This document shows, in pieces, positions 34,056 through 43,533 of a stretch of DNA of 54,279 nucleotides (position 1 is its first letter; each line of letters begins with the position of its first letter). The translations under genes were made by a program, and so were the position numbers. The stretch is from CAYNDB01 sp964395915 (GTDB lineage Bacteria > Nitrospinota_A > UBA7883 > JAJRTC01). The notes under the pieces were generated by a model. It searched no databases, was not told the DNA's origin, and was given only the letters and a program-made list of their open reading frames with translations. The DNA lies in NCBI GenBank assembly GCA_964395915.1, contig CAYNDB010000004.1:1-54279 (forward strand), read 5' to 3'.

Positions 34056-37000
34056 TTACTGATGGCATCTTCCCTGAAAAACGCAACGCCAATCTTCGCA
34101 GAAGTTTTTGTTTTTGATTGGCCACTCCTGTTCAGGTTTACCGGAAAGTCTCTCAAGATATTTTGCGCTGGTGACAATTTGTTTTTGGATATCGGTCATA
34201 TCCCGCTTTAGAATGCGCAAGGAAGACACCTGTTTCCGCCGCTCTTTCAAATAAATTATAGAGGCTTCCACATTGTCGATTTCATCCATTGCCGTCATCA
34301 GAATATAGGCGTATAGCTTGAGCTGGAAAATGTATCGTAATTCATCATGCGGTTTTTTAGAGTATTTGTAATCTACAAGATACAAGCTGTTTCCCTCTCG
34401 CCATAAAAGATCGGCCGCTCCGGTCAAGATCACTGTAAGATTTCTTTTAGATATTTTGCACAGCAACGGGGTTTCCCTGAATATCATTTCGCTCGCTATT
34501 GTGGCGAGGTCGCATAAAGGCTTTGCGGCAAACGATCTTTTGATATTCCCGCTGACTTCCTGGACAAGTTTTGCCGGAAAATCGGAAAGCTCTTTTGCCA
34601 CTAATTTCGATAAGGAATTGTTTGGAGCTTCTGTACCCAACGGGATTTTTTCCAGCAGCGAATGAACTCTGGAGCCTAACCTTGCGGCTGCGCGTTTTTT
34701 TTCCTGTTTCCTGGAAAAGTCATCCTGAGGCCCCCCCGCATGCCGCTCCATCACACTCTTATAATAATACCGCCTTGGGCATTGGCGCAGGGTGGTAAGC
34801 GATGTCACAGGAATCATAAAGTCCGGCTTTCGCCGCTTCGTTATTTTGGGAGCCGCCCTAACGGTTTTCGGTATCTCGCATTTCAGAATCCGTTCGACTA
34901 TATTTGGAGCCGACTCGCTGTTTTGTCGCTTTAAATTTTCAGGAGCTGTCTCATGATGCAATAATTCCACTTCTGAACCGGCCTTGGCAAGAGCGTCATT
35001 TATCCATTTGGACCACTTTCCTTTTGCCGTCTTGGAGCCTCCTCCGCTTATAATCAGCCTGTCCCGCGCCCGTGTCATGCCAACATACAGGAGGCGCTTC
35101 ATCTCTTCTGTTTCGGCTTTCTCCCGCGCTTCCCTGGCTTTGCCAAACATTAATCCTTCAGCCTTTTCGCCAACGTTGTGGTCTGTATATTTAAGGCCGG
35201 CTCCGATTCTTGGGTGAAATGCTATTGAGCCTGTATTTTTATTTTCACGGGAGCCGATATCAGCCAATATCACTACTGGGAATTCCAGGCCTTTGCTCTG
35301 GTGTACAGTCATGATTTTCACAGCATCGTCCGCTCCGCCGGTCACATCGGCTTGAGCTTCTCTGGGGGCTTGTTCCTTATGCTTTTTAAGAAGCGAGACA
35401 AAGTTTTTCAGTCCAAAGGCTCCGTTAGACTCATAGGACCTTGCAAGCTCAATCAGTTTGAATAAATTCGCCAGTTTCTGCTCACCCTGGCTTCTCCCAA
35501 TCATTACCGCTCCATATCCTGTTTCGGAAAGGATAGTTTCCAGCAGTTCGGATATAGTCATTCTGTCTTTAAAGTTTTTCCATTCCCGCACACGTTTTCT
35601 AAAAGTTACGATTTTATTCGCGTCATCTTTGCTCAAGCCTTTTGGGAGCGGTATATCATTTAAAATAAAAGGAGCGGGGTCATCAGCCTTTTCCGAGCCG
35701 GAATAGCGGCAGAGCATGAGAAGGCCTGAGTCGCTTATACCTGCAAGAGGCGATCTCAATATTGATACAAGCCCCAGCTTGTCCGCAGAATAGTCTATGA
35801 ACGAAAGCAGGCTTAAAAAATCCATAATCTCCGGCGAATTATAAAACCCGCGTCCGCGCACCACGGTAAACGGCACGCCGGATCGTCGCAACGCGTTTTC
35901 ATACACATTGAGGTTGGAAAATGTTCTAAGGAGAATTGCGACATCCCTATAACCCATCGGTTTGAGACCTTTTTCGCCTTCCACTTTTAATTTGTCGGAT
36001 TTGACTTCATCGCCGATCGTCTTCGCAAGCATAGCCGCTTCAATCATACGAAGCTCATCGGCTTTCTCAACGCCTGTTCCGTATGTTATCCTTTTCACAC
36101 TGCAGGAGACACCAGCGCCGCCACGCCGCGCTTCAAGCCCGTCTATAGATCGGTTGAACCGGAACGATTTATCCTCGCCGCTCATGACCTGTTCGAAAAA
36201 ATCGTTTGTAAAATCGATCAGCTTCGGTGTGGATCGTCTGTTTGTCTGGAGCGAGAAACCTTTGCCGCCATTCTCTTTTATGGCGTCCGCCATTTGTTCA
36301 AACACTTCCACTTCAGCGCCGCGAAACCCGTAGATCGATTGTTTGAAGTCCCCAACAATAAAAAGCTTTCCTTCTCCCAGGGGGGCAAACAGAGATATGA
36401 TTTCACACTGAAGATTGTTTATGTCCTGAAACTCGTCTACCAGCACGCGGACAAACCGCTCTGTGTAAACCTTTCGCACCGCCTGATTGTTGCGTAACAG
36501 GCTTAACGTTTTTTCTTCAAGGTCGTCATAGTCCAGCGCGCTGCGTTTCTCTTTTTCTTTCGAATATTCCTTTAACGCGCTGTCGAGCAGGTTTAATAAT
36601 GAGCGTGTGTTTGGCGCGATCATCTTTTCCAACGCAGGGGAGCCTATACGGCGCATCATGTCCGCCGCAAGTAAGGCCGGGGCGTTATCTTCTTCTGATG
36701 AAGTTTTACGTTTTTTCACAGCCTCTGCAAGCCCCTTGGCAAGCTTTAGCAGTTCGATAGCGTCGGAAAGTTCGATATTCTTTGAAGTAAAAAACCCCCG
36801 CATCGCTTCAATCCGTTCCACTACACTGTGTTCCTTTTTAGTTTTCGATATTCTCAGGCGGGGCAAAAGAAGCTCAAGCTCCTTTTTAGCGTTTTCCGAG
36901 TTTTCGTTCGATTTTTTCAGGGTGGCGTTATATTTAGACAACATTTTCATAGGTAAATGGCTGGCGGCTCGCATGAGCGGGATGAGATTTGTTATATGCC

Positions 37001-37622
37001 CCTTTAGCCCCGGATACCATGGTCCGCCGCTTTCAAATTTTTCATCTTTTATGAGGCTTGCCACACCTGTGTCTCCAGCGCGCAATCTATCCATGATAAC
37101 CTTACGCGCAGTGTTATCGAGAAGCGAGGACGCTTCTTCCTCACCCATGACGGTAAAGGCGGGGTCTACACCGGCGGACAACGGATTTTCCCGCAATATC
37201 CTTGCGCAGAACGAATGGATGGTGGAGATATACGCTCCTTCTAACGCCTGGCGTTTCTGGATAAGGTTTAGAACGAGTTTCTTTTTTTCACTCATTTCAA
37301 AAGGCTCTTCGGGAAGATTGGCGGAGGAGCCTTCAAGCCCTGGGTCCTCGTTGTCGTCGATCTCTGCGCGCAGCTTTTCAATCAATTTGGTCAGCCCGTC
37401 ACGAATGCGCTTTTTCATCTCGGCGGCGGCTTTTTCTGTAAATGTGAGCGCCACCAGCCGTTCGACCCTTGTATAGGCTCCATCCCTTTTTTTCTGAAGC
37501 TCATCAAGATATTTCTCCACCAGCGCATAGGTTTTCCCAGAGCCCGCTCCGGCGCGTACGAAAATATCCGTGTCGCAAGCGATGATGTCGTCTAAAACAT
37601 CATTTTTGGAGTTGTCATTCAT
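34056..37622 (-). CDS. addA: AddA-type UvrD helicase-nuclease
   Basis: An 1188-residue SF1A helicase with a C-terminal RecB-type nuclease, part of the double-strand-break resection complex. The ATG at 37622 overlaps the addB stop (ATGAATGA); an earlier in-frame start lies within addB. Walker A is IFVRAGAGSGKTYALV (residues about 20-35). The acidic motif is RVLVDEFQDINNLQCEI and later motifs include SIYGFRGAEVEVF, VKIMTVHQSKGLEFPVVIL and LLYVGMTRARDRLI. The nuclease domain near the C-terminus has GAADLLWREGNSLYLVDYKYSKK and QLKLYAY. Unexpectedly, it also carries a cysteine pattern like that of iron-sulphur nucleases: one Cys in LRQCPRRYYY (about 948) and C-x4-C-x5-C in the last 15 residues. 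Confidence 0.9.
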   Translation of the reverse strand: MNDNSKNDVLDDIIACDTDIFVRAGAGSGKTYALVEKYLDELQKKRDGAYTRVERLVALTFTEKAAAEMKKRIRDGLTKLIEKLRAEIDDNEDPGLEGSSANLPEEPFEMSEKKKLVLNLIQKRQALEGAYISTIHSFCARILRENPLSAGVDPAFTVMGEEEASSLLDNTARKVIMDRLRAGDTGVASLIKDEKFESGGPWYPGLKGHITNLIPLMRAASHLPMKMLSKYNATLKKSNENSENAKKELELLLPRLRISKTKKEHSVVERIEAMRGFFTSKNIELSDAIELLKLAKGLAEAVKKRKTSSEEDNAPALLAADMMRRIGSPALEKMIAPNTRSLLNLLDSALKEYSKEKEKRSALDYDDLEEKTLSLLRNNQAVRKVYTERFVRVLVDEFQDINNLQCEIISLFAPLGEGKLFIVGDFKQSIYGFRGAEVEVFEQMADAIKENGGKGFSLQTNRRSTPKLIDFTNDFFEQVMSGEDKSFRFNRSIDGLEARRGGAGVSCSVKRITYGTGVEKADELRMIEAAMLAKTIGDEVKSDKLKVEGEKGLKPMGYRDVAILLRTFSNLNVYENALRRSGVPFTVVRGRGFYNSPEIMDFLSLLSFIDYSADKLGLVSILRSPLAGISDSGLLMLCRYSGSEKADDPAPFILNDIPLPKGLSKDDANKIVTFRKRVREWKNFKDRMTISELLETILSETGYGAVMIGRSQGEQKLANLFKLIELARSYESNGAFGLKNFVSLLKKHKEQAPREAQADVTGGADDAVKIMTVHQSKGLEFPVVILADIGSRENKNTGSIAFHPRIGAGLKYTDHNVGEKAEGLMFGKAREAREKAETEEMKRLLYVGMTRARDRLIISGGGSKTAKGKWSKWINDALAKAGSEVELLHHETAPENLKRQNSESAPNIVERILKCEIPKTVRAAPKITKRRKPDFMIPVTSLTTLRQCPRRYYYKSVMERHAGGPQDDFSRKQEKKRAAARLGSRVHSLLEKIPLGTEAPNNSLSKLVAKELSDFPAKLVQEVSGNIKRSFAAKPLCDLATIASEMIFRETPLLCKISKRNLTVILTGAADLLWREGNSLYLVDYKYSKKPHDELRYIFQLKLYAYILMTAMDEIDNVEASIIYLKERRKQVSSLRILKRDMTDIQKQIVTSAKYLERLSGKPEQEWPIKNKNFCEDWRCVFQGRCHQ

Positions 37623-40600
37623 TGTCTTTTTTTTCTTCTGATATGGCTGGGATATATCTGCACAGTCCCGCAAAATCACAATAGTCGCAATCTTTCGGGG
37701 CGACAGGGAAAACGCCGCTTTCAATTTTATTGATGACTCCCGCGGCGATATTTACAAAGGAAGTTTCCGCATCGCTAGCAGGATCAAGGAACACGCCATC
37801 ATCCACAGGTTGTTGAGCGTCCTTCCCGGAGTCTGTGATGATATACGCTTCACTTTGCCTGTTTGCGCGAATAAGGCGATACCCTCCATAGGCGTGGGTC
37901 ACTTCGTCGAGAAGTTTTTCGCGTTTCACATAATCTTTTGCGAGAATCGTATAGATCGGTGGCTGGAACGAGAAATCGCCCATGCTTTGGCGCTTGATCA
38001 TTTTTTTGTATTTACCGGGGCTCTTCCCGCTTTTGTAATCAACAACGCGCACCGACTTCGTTTCCCTGTTAATATCTATCCTGTCGATGCGTCCTATAAG
38101 ATATCGTTTCCCATCGCCTTTTATATCGATGATGAGCGGGGGGAAAGCTTTTTTATCTTTTTTCTTGATATCAAACTTGGGCTCCACGGCGATAGGGATG
38201 AAACCGTTCCGGCTCTGATCCGCCGTTTCAAGCCTGAGCCACAGGCTAAGCTCGCTCAATATCTTTTCCTTCTCTATTTTCCATAGTAATGGATCGCCTT
38301 GCCCCCCTTGCCGTTCACATTCAGCGAATGCTTCTACGGCGGCGTTTTCGAGCGTCTTCTCCTCTTCAGATGTTCCTTGAAGCTTCACTTTGTCGGCTTT
38401 GATAAGCTTTTCGTAAAAAAGCTCCAGAGCCTTATGCAGAAGTGTTCCCCTGCGTCGCGCGTCAAGCTCCATAAGCGGTTCCTCCAAAGCTTCAAGCCCA
38501 AGCAGTTTCCCTGCAAAATAGCGGAAAGGGCATTGCCCGTATTTCTCAAGATCGGTCGGGGCATACCGTCCATAGCCAGTATCCACGAGGACGTTATTTA
38601 ACTTTTTAGTTTCGTAAGAGAGAAGACCGTTATGCCGGTTTATCAGGTTCGCCCTGACAGTGAAGTCATTTTCAAAAAAATATTCGTCTCTTGTCCGCTC
38701 GATCGCGGTTAAATCCACAAGCCTGCAAAACCTGCGCTTCTGAGCGGAGCCTCGAACGTTTTTGGATATCCTTTCTTCAAGGTCGCCATCGTCACACTCC
38801 TCTGCAGGCCGGAAAATATCCTTAATCAGCCTTGTGATACGCTCCTCCGGGTCCGTCAGGGAATCAGGCTCCTTCTGCATGGCAAGATAGGCTGTTTCCT
38901 TAATCCGCTCCTCCATCTCGCTTGATGACATACCGGGCGCGATCGCTTCCAGAGTATCGTCTATGAACTGTGAGCGGGCCAGCCGCCGCCCGTCAAGCTC
39001 CTGAGCGCTGAAAGTAAGTGTCAGCCTTTGTTTCGCCGATCTAACAGCCTGATAAAAAAGAAGTGACTCCTCCCGCCACTTGTCTTGCGCCGTATCGAAA
39101 ACTGTGCGGCCCTTCACGAGCAGAGGGTTTTTTCCCAATACTTCCTTGGCGTGGATTGCGTTAAATTTTTTCTTTTCTGTTTCGTGCAGGAATGACGAAG
39201 TTTCCAGATATCGCGGGAACTCTTTTTCATGCATGCCGCAAATGTAAACCACTGGAAATGATAACCCGATGGCGTCATGCGCGTTGAGTACGGAAACTAT
39301 GTTTCTGTCCGCAACGTGAGGCTCCGGCGCTTCTTGCAAGTCTATATATGAGAGGAGGAGGTTCTTGACTTTTTCGAACCCTAAGGGGGAAGACGCCATT
39401 TTTAACGTTTCAATCGATGAGCCAAGGTCGCTCATTATTTCCTTGAACTGAAAATAGGCGTGATGGTCGCGATAGCGTATGGTTTCCACTCTTGCCCCTT
39501 CACCGTATGGCTCCGGGTCCGGTCTCAGATAGCGTATCACTTTTCGCAAGGCGTCAAGAAATCCATTTGGCCTGAGCTGTCCGCCAAGCTTTTCAAGTAG
39601 CTCTATCAAGCTTAAAGTCTCTTTTATGATTTTCCTCATTTTGCGTTGTTCAGACTTTTTAAGCGTGGCGGTTTTTTTGGAAATCTTGCGGCGCCAGTAG
39701 GAAATAGGCCCGTCGATCACCCCTGCGTCAAGAAAAAGCCTTTGCGCGTCATCGATATTTATTCCCTTAAATCGGGAGAAGTAAGGAGAGCTTAAGATTC
39801 TGATAACGTTATCCCTGGAAAAACCGGAGTCGATAGTTTCAAACAGCGCAAGGATCGATTTTATAAACGGATTGTGGCTTAGCTTGATTCCTTTCTTAAA
39901 ATGAAAGGGGATAGAGTAACGGTGAAAGACATCCTCTATTATCGGGCCGTATGGATTGATGTCCCTGAAAATAAGACAGAACTCTTTCCATTCAAGTCCC
40001 ATTTCATCTCTCAAAGTGGCGATAGACGACCCAACTTCTTCTATCTCTCTATAGCGGCTGGCGCATTTCAAAACCTCGATTTTATTTTCGAGTTCAGGAA
40101 ATGGCTTAGGCGCTATCGTTGAAAGGTCGAAAAGCCTTGAGCTAATGGCGGCGATCGGGCCTTCGTCCGGCTCCTGAAACTCTATTTCAAGCTTGCCTGC
40201 CTGATCCGCCAAGCTTTCGAATTTCTCAAGATTTGTCACCAGATATCCAAAAGCCCTGCGGCGCTCGTCCGGGGTGGGGGCCACTATTACAACAGGTTTC
40301 ACTTTTGCGATCCTGCGAAACAGCTCAAACCTGTATGGGGTGAATTGGTATATATCCACAAGACGGATAGTGTCAAACCGCGCTAAAGTGGGAGAGTTAT
40401 TAAATGTGGCGGGGTTTTCCAGAGCTTCTACCAGCGTTTTACGAACCGCGCCTTCGTCCAAATAACCGTGTTTTTCAAGCTCCTGGTGATACGCTTCATA
40501 TAGCGTTAAAATCTCCACTTCCTTAGCCTGAGCGTAGCCCCTGATTTTTTTAAGCTCCTCAGGGCCGATAAGGCCGGCGCTCAATTCGTCGAAAAATGAA

Positions 40601-40878
40601 ACCAGGGCGGTTCCGAATCCTCGAAACTTCAACGCTTCTGAAAATGCGCCTCTTCTACCGTTTTTATAGTGTCGATTAATAACTTTTGCGGCAAGAAGTG
40701 ACTTGCCCAACGGTGGAATGGCTTTGCGTTGGCCCAGAATTTCACTTTGCAACCTCGACTCGAATTGGCCGAAGGTCATCATGCCATGGATTACCACCCC
40801 ACAGTTGTCAGATGTTCCGAAAAGCCGGTTTATCGCCTCAAGGAGCCTTTGCCGTGTGGGGAAAATGGTCAGCGGCAT
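37615..40878 (-). CDS. addB: AddB-type helicase-nuclease subunit
   Basis: About 1087 residues if the start is at 40878 (MPLTIFPTRQRLL); an in-frame ATG at 40920 would add 14 residues and cannot be excluded. The N-terminal helicase-like part is degenerate, without a good Walker A, as in AddB. Recognisable stretches include CLIFRDINPYGPIIEDVF, VYICGMHEKEFPR and FYQAVRSAKQRLTLTFSA. The C-terminal nuclease has GRIDRIDINRETKSVRVVDYKSGKS and FQPPIYTILAK. The four iron-sulphur ligands of AddB are present: one Cys in YGQCPFRYFAGKLLGLE and C-x2-C-x5-C in DCDYCDFAGLCRY close to the C-terminus. It is translated upstream of addA with an 8-nt overlap, giving a two-gene operon for recombinational repair and foreign-DNA degradation. 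Confidence 0.9.
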   Translation of the reverse strand: MPLTIFPTRQRLLEAINRLFGTSDNCGVVIHGMMTFGQFESRLQSEILGQRKAIPPLGKSLLAAKVINRHYKNGRRGAFSEALKFRGFGTALVSFFDELSAGLIGPEELKKIRGYAQAKEVEILTLYEAYHQELEKHGYLDEGAVRKTLVEALENPATFNNSPTLARFDTIRLVDIYQFTPYRFELFRRIAKVKPVVIVAPTPDERRRAFGYLVTNLEKFESLADQAGKLEIEFQEPDEGPIAAISSRLFDLSTIAPKPFPELENKIEVLKCASRYREIEEVGSSIATLRDEMGLEWKEFCLIFRDINPYGPIIEDVFHRYSIPFHFKKGIKLSHNPFIKSILALFETIDSGFSRDNVIRILSSPYFSRFKGINIDDAQRLFLDAGVIDGPISYWRRKISKKTATLKKSEQRKMRKIIKETLSLIELLEKLGGQLRPNGFLDALRKVIRYLRPDPEPYGEGARVETIRYRDHHAYFQFKEIMSDLGSSIETLKMASSPLGFEKVKNLLLSYIDLQEAPEPHVADRNIVSVLNAHDAIGLSFPVVYICGMHEKEFPRYLETSSFLHETEKKKFNAIHAKEVLGKNPLLVKGRTVFDTAQDKWREESLLFYQAVRSAKQRLTLTFSAQELDGRRLARSQFIDDTLEAIAPGMSSSEMEERIKETAYLAMQKEPDSLTDPEERITRLIKDIFRPAEECDDGDLEERISKNVRGSAQKRRFCRLVDLTAIERTRDEYFFENDFTVRANLINRHNGLLSYETKKLNNVLVDTGYGRYAPTDLEKYGQCPFRYFAGKLLGLEALEEPLMELDARRRGTLLHKALELFYEKLIKADKVKLQGTSEEEKTLENAAVEAFAECERQGGQGDPLLWKIEKEKILSELSLWLRLETADQSRNGFIPIAVEPKFDIKKKDKKAFPPLIIDIKGDGKRYLIGRIDRIDINRETKSVRVVDYKSGKSPGKYKKMIKRQSMGDFSFQPPIYTILAKDYVKREKLLDEVTHAYGGYRLIRANRQSEAYIITDSGKDAQQPVDDGVFLDPASDAETSFVNIAAGVINKIESGVFPVAPKDCDYCDFAGLCRYIPAISEEKKDNE

Positions 40879-41129
40879 GGCCTGTTTACGAATTTTGTTT
40901 GTAGTATGGTTTAGTAACATGGCGACAGAAACCTATTATAGTGACCGGAACGTAGTCTGGCTGAAATAAATAATAATTAGTCACAAAAAAAATTGACACG
41001 GGTATAGGTGGTGGGTGAAAATCAATGACTTAGACTCATCGCAGTTCGTTTAGCAGGGGGCCATTGGGAGCGGGCTGTCGACAGCAGGTTTAATGTTTGT
41101 TATTTAATTATTTTTTGGAGGAGTTAACA
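40879..41129. other. divergent intergenic region addB / cupin
   Basis: About 250 bp if the shorter addB start is used. TTGACA occurs at 40993-40998 but I find no good -10 at the right distance. GGAGGAG (41117-41123) before the cupin start is a strong ribosome-binding site. Confidence 0.35.
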
Positions 41130-41483
41130 ATGGCCGCGGAAACAATTCAGTGTGGAGATATCAACACTTCGGCAGAGTGGAATGACGAAAGTGTTCCTAA
41201 AATTACTTTGATTAAAACCGAGCAACTGGCGATCGACATTTACTATATGAAACCAGGCCAGAAACTGGGTGTTCATCGTCATCCTCAAGGAGACCAGATT
41301 TTTACAGTTATTGAAGGAACAGGGGCATTCGAGCTTGACGGTGAGAGAGTCGATGTGAAACCAGGCTCCGCTTTTCTTGCTCCGGCAAATGTCTGGCACG
41401 ACCTTGAGAATACAGGGTCCGCCAATCTTGTGGCGCAGCAGGTGACCAAACAACCGGCTGGAATGGAGTGGCGGGACAAATAA
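41130..41483 (+). CDS. small cupin-domain protein
   Basis: A 117-residue single-domain cupin. The ATG at 41130 follows GGAGGAG with 6 nt spacing and replaces an earlier in-frame start. The two cupin motifs are present: GVHRHPQGDQIFTVIEGTGAFELDG (metal-binding His-x-His, then Gln and Glu) and PGSAFLAPANVWHDLEN (third His). Such proteins bind Fe, Mn, Zn or Ni and act as isomerases, dioxygenases or simple sensors; sequence alone does not tell which. It has its own terminator and seems to be monocistronic, with the orphan Ftr gene convergent on the other strand. Confidence 0.88.
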   Translation: MAAETIQCGDINTSAEWNDESVPKITLIKTEQLAIDIYYMKPGQKLGVHRHPQGDQIFTVIEGTGAFELDGERVDVKPGSAFLAPANVWHDLENTGSANLVAQQVTKQPAGMEWRDK

Positions 41484-41513
41484 TTCCCCCTTCGCTATTA
41501 CGTCTGTTTCTGA

Positions 41514-41562
41514 GGGCGCGGGTCATAGGCTATATTGCTTAAGGCCCGCGCCTTTTTATTTT
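41514..41562 (+). terminator. rho-independent terminator of the cupin gene
   Basis: GGCGCGGG (41515-41522) pairs perfectly with CCCGCGCC (41545-41552), followed by TTTTTATTTT. It overlaps the last codons of the convergent ftr gene. On the minus strand the hairpin is not followed by a T-run, so it should act on the plus strand only. Confidence 0.85.
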
Positions 41563-42458
41563 AGCCTGATACGCCTGCGATTCATAATATCCAGGAGGTG
41601 AAGCTCTATTTCCCCTAGCGATCCGCCGAAGTTTGGAGCGGAGATCATGACCACGCCCGGTTCCTCACACGCCGCCGCTATACCTGTTTTCATAGCCTCG
41701 GTCACAGACGATTCGTCCACCCCGTCTATTACGATTTCATAAGCGCATACGGCGTCTTTCGGAAGTTTCGACTCGTCTGCGCCTCTTGTGTGTGGCAGGA
41801 ATTGCGTATTGGTGGAGGCTTTTAAGAATTTATATGTAGACCCAATCTTGGAAGCGGAGCGGCATACGCCGCCTGGAAATGGAAGTATGACTCCTGGCAG
41901 TGGCGCAATGGTTTCTGAAGCATGTTTGGCGGCGTTGATGCAAGCTTCAGCGCTTCTCGCCGCAATAATGAAAGCCCCGCCTCCTATACCATCGTGGATG
42001 GAAAAACTCTCCTCGACAAGGAAGGCGCCATCGCTTACAGGTATTTGCCACATGATTCTACCGTTCTCAGTTAAGGATTTTTCGTGACCGTCTCCGAAAT
42101 ATCGAAGCTTGGCTCCAGTGTCGACCAACGTTCCTCCAGTTGATCCATTGAAAACCGTTGTGGTGGGACATGTCAGAAGCGTTTGCCCGATCCGGTCGAG
42201 CAATTGTTTTTCAAGAGTTTTCTGATTTTTTGCAAAGAACAATAGATATGCGCCGGGACGGTTATCTGGGGTGTCCGTGGTTTTTCTTTCCAGTCCGGCC
42301 TCAACTCCACAACCGATAATGGATGTCGCAAAACCTGTGGCGGCCACTATCCCTGCGTCGAGCCAATGATCGTCCATTGTCGTGACAAGGAGCCGGGCGT
42401 ATTTCATCGGGAAAGCCTCGGCGTGGGTATCGTCGACCTTAACTCCGTTAATTTCCAT
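41556..42458 (-). CDS. ftr: formylmethanofuran:tetrahydromethanopterin formyltransferase homologue
   Basis: A 300-residue homologue of Ftr (bacterial FhcD), which transfers a formyl group between methanofuran and tetrahydromethanopterin in archaeal methanogenesis and in the bacterial H4MPT-dependent C1 pathway. Family landmarks run the full length: MEINGVKVDDTHAEAFPMKYARLLVT, ATGFATSIIGCGVEAG, DNRPGAYLLFF, LLDRIGQTLLTCPTT, YFGDGHEKS, PFPGGVCRSASKIGS and PGVVMISAPNFGGSLGEIELHLLD. The length matches the known enzyme (about 297 residues). The usual bacterial partners (fhcA, fhcB, fhcC, mch, mtdB) are not beside it; the neighbours are a cupin and a folate-type FolB-FolK fusion. Whether it works in formaldehyde oxidation, formate reduction or something else depends on the rest of the genome. 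Confidence 0.9.
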   Translation of the reverse strand: MEINGVKVDDTHAEAFPMKYARLLVTTMDDHWLDAGIVAATGFATSIIGCGVEAGLERKTTDTPDNRPGAYLLFFAKNQKTLEKQLLDRIGQTLLTCPTTTVFNGSTGGTLVDTGAKLRYFGDGHEKSLTENGRIMWQIPVSDGAFLVEESFSIHDGIGGGAFIIAARSAEACINAAKHASETIAPLPGVILPFPGGVCRSASKIGSTYKFLKASTNTQFLPHTRGADESKLPKDAVCAYEIVIDGVDESSVTEAMKTGIAAACEEPGVVMISAPNFGGSLGEIELHLLDIMNRRRIRLK

Positions 42459-42564
42459 CTCTTATGGTTCCTTTGTGGTAGCGACTATTTTATCATTTGC
42501 GGTTATGATACGCTCATCTGATTGTATTTTTTGTGGTAAAGGCTCAATTTATTTTACTAATTGT

Positions 42565-42637
42565 AGAGATCCTTCACCTTCGGTTCAGGATGACATAAAG
42601 TTGTCATTCTGAGGAGCTTATGCGACGAAGAATCTCT
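42565..42637. repeat. imperfect palindromic intergenic repeat
   Basis: A 73-bp inverted structure: the left arm begins AGAGATCCTTC and ends CAGGATGACA, and the right arm begins TGTCATTCTGA and ends GAAGAATCTCT, around a TAAAGT-like centre. The arms match with a few substitutions and a short length difference. It resembles the dispersed TGTCATTCTGA...GAAGAATCTC elements seen between genes in many bacteria. It lies between the divergent ftr and folB-folK genes. Only one copy is in this window. Confidence 0.6.
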
Positions 42638-42693
42638 CCAGCAAATATTGTTGTCAAACTGATCACAGACCGAATTATTTTAGAAATATTTAT

Positions 42694-43530
42694 ATGGAAG
42701 ACACGATAATTCTCGACAGTCTCGAGGTCGAATGCATAATCGGCATATTCGAGTGGGAACGCAAAATAAAGCAAAGCGTGCTTATCGATCTTGAGCTTCA
42801 GTGTGACATGTCTATGGCCGCTATAAGCGATGATATAAAAGACACTGTCGACTATAAAAAGATCGCAAAAGATATCATTGCGCTTGTCGAACCTTCTTCA
42901 TACCAGCTTATCGAAAAAATGGCGGATGAAGTGGCGAAAGTGTGCCTATCACATGCAGGGGTAAAAAACGCCACTGTCACGATATCGAAACCGGGGGCTA
43001 TTCGCGGCTCCAAAAACATATCGGTAAGGATCACCAGACCGTATACAAGCCACGTTGTGTATCTCGGCGTGGGTGGAAATATCGATCCCGAAAAAAATAT
43101 TAAGGAAGGGTTCAAGCTTCTACGTGAGCGGTTTGATATTTTGGATGTTTCATCCACATACAGGTCACCCGCGTGGGGTGTGAAAGAGAAACAGCCGGAC
43201 TACCTGAACCTTGCCGTGAAAGCGCGTACGGATAAAGACCTTTTCGCTGTCCGCTCGGAACTTCGGTGGATCGAGGAGCTTATGGGGCGGAAAAGGACGC
43301 TCGACAAGTTATCGCCAAGGACGCTCGATATCGACCTTTTGATATATGACGATTTTGTTACAAAAGACGAAGGGGGAACATTACCTCATCCTCAGCTTTT
43401 AACCCAGCAGTTTGTTTATTTCCCGATGAGCGATATCGCGCAGGATATGATCGTGCCGGGTGAGGGCAGGGCGTTGAAGGATATTACGCCTGAATATGAG
43501 GATCCAACTCTTGATATACGGAAGGTCTAG
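42694..43530 (+). CDS. folBK: bifunctional dihydroneopterin aldolase / HPPK (FolB-FolK fusion)
   Basis: A 278-residue fusion of two consecutive folate-pathway enzymes. Residues 1-117 are FolB: ILDSLEVECIIGIFEWERKIKQ, DTVDYKKIAKDI, YQLIEKMADEVA and VTISKPGAIRGSKNISV. Residues about 121-278 are FolK, the pyrophosphokinase: VYLGVGGNIDPEKNIKEGF, VSSTYRSPAWGVKEKQPDYLN, LRWIEELMGRKRTLDKLSPRTLDIDLLIYDD and LPHPQLLTQQFVYFPMSDI, with the Arg and Asp residues of the ATP and pterin sites in place. It would make 6-hydroxymethyl-7,8-dihydropterin pyrophosphate. The ATG at 42694 directly follows the intergenic repeat region, and I do not see a strong ribosome-binding site. Confidence 0.93.
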   Translation: MEDTIILDSLEVECIIGIFEWERKIKQSVLIDLELQCDMSMAAISDDIKDTVDYKKIAKDIIALVEPSSYQLIEKMADEVAKVCLSHAGVKNATVTISKPGAIRGSKNISVRITRPYTSHVVYLGVGGNIDPEKNIKEGFKLLRERFDILDVSSTYRSPAWGVKEKQPDYLNLAVKARTDKDLFAVRSELRWIEELMGRKRTLDKLSPRTLDIDLLIYDDFVTKDEGGTLPHPQLLTQQFVYFPMSDIAQDMIVPGEGRALKDITPEYEDPTLDIRKV

Positions 43531-43533
43531 AGC

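Noticed and set aside
36607..37476. 289-codon frame antisense to addA
   Set aside because: Ser/Phe-rich shadow opposite a strongly recognised helicase with all motifs in frame.
40993..41021. TTGACA upstream of the cupin gene as a -35 box
   Set aside because: No acceptable -10 at 16-18 bp.
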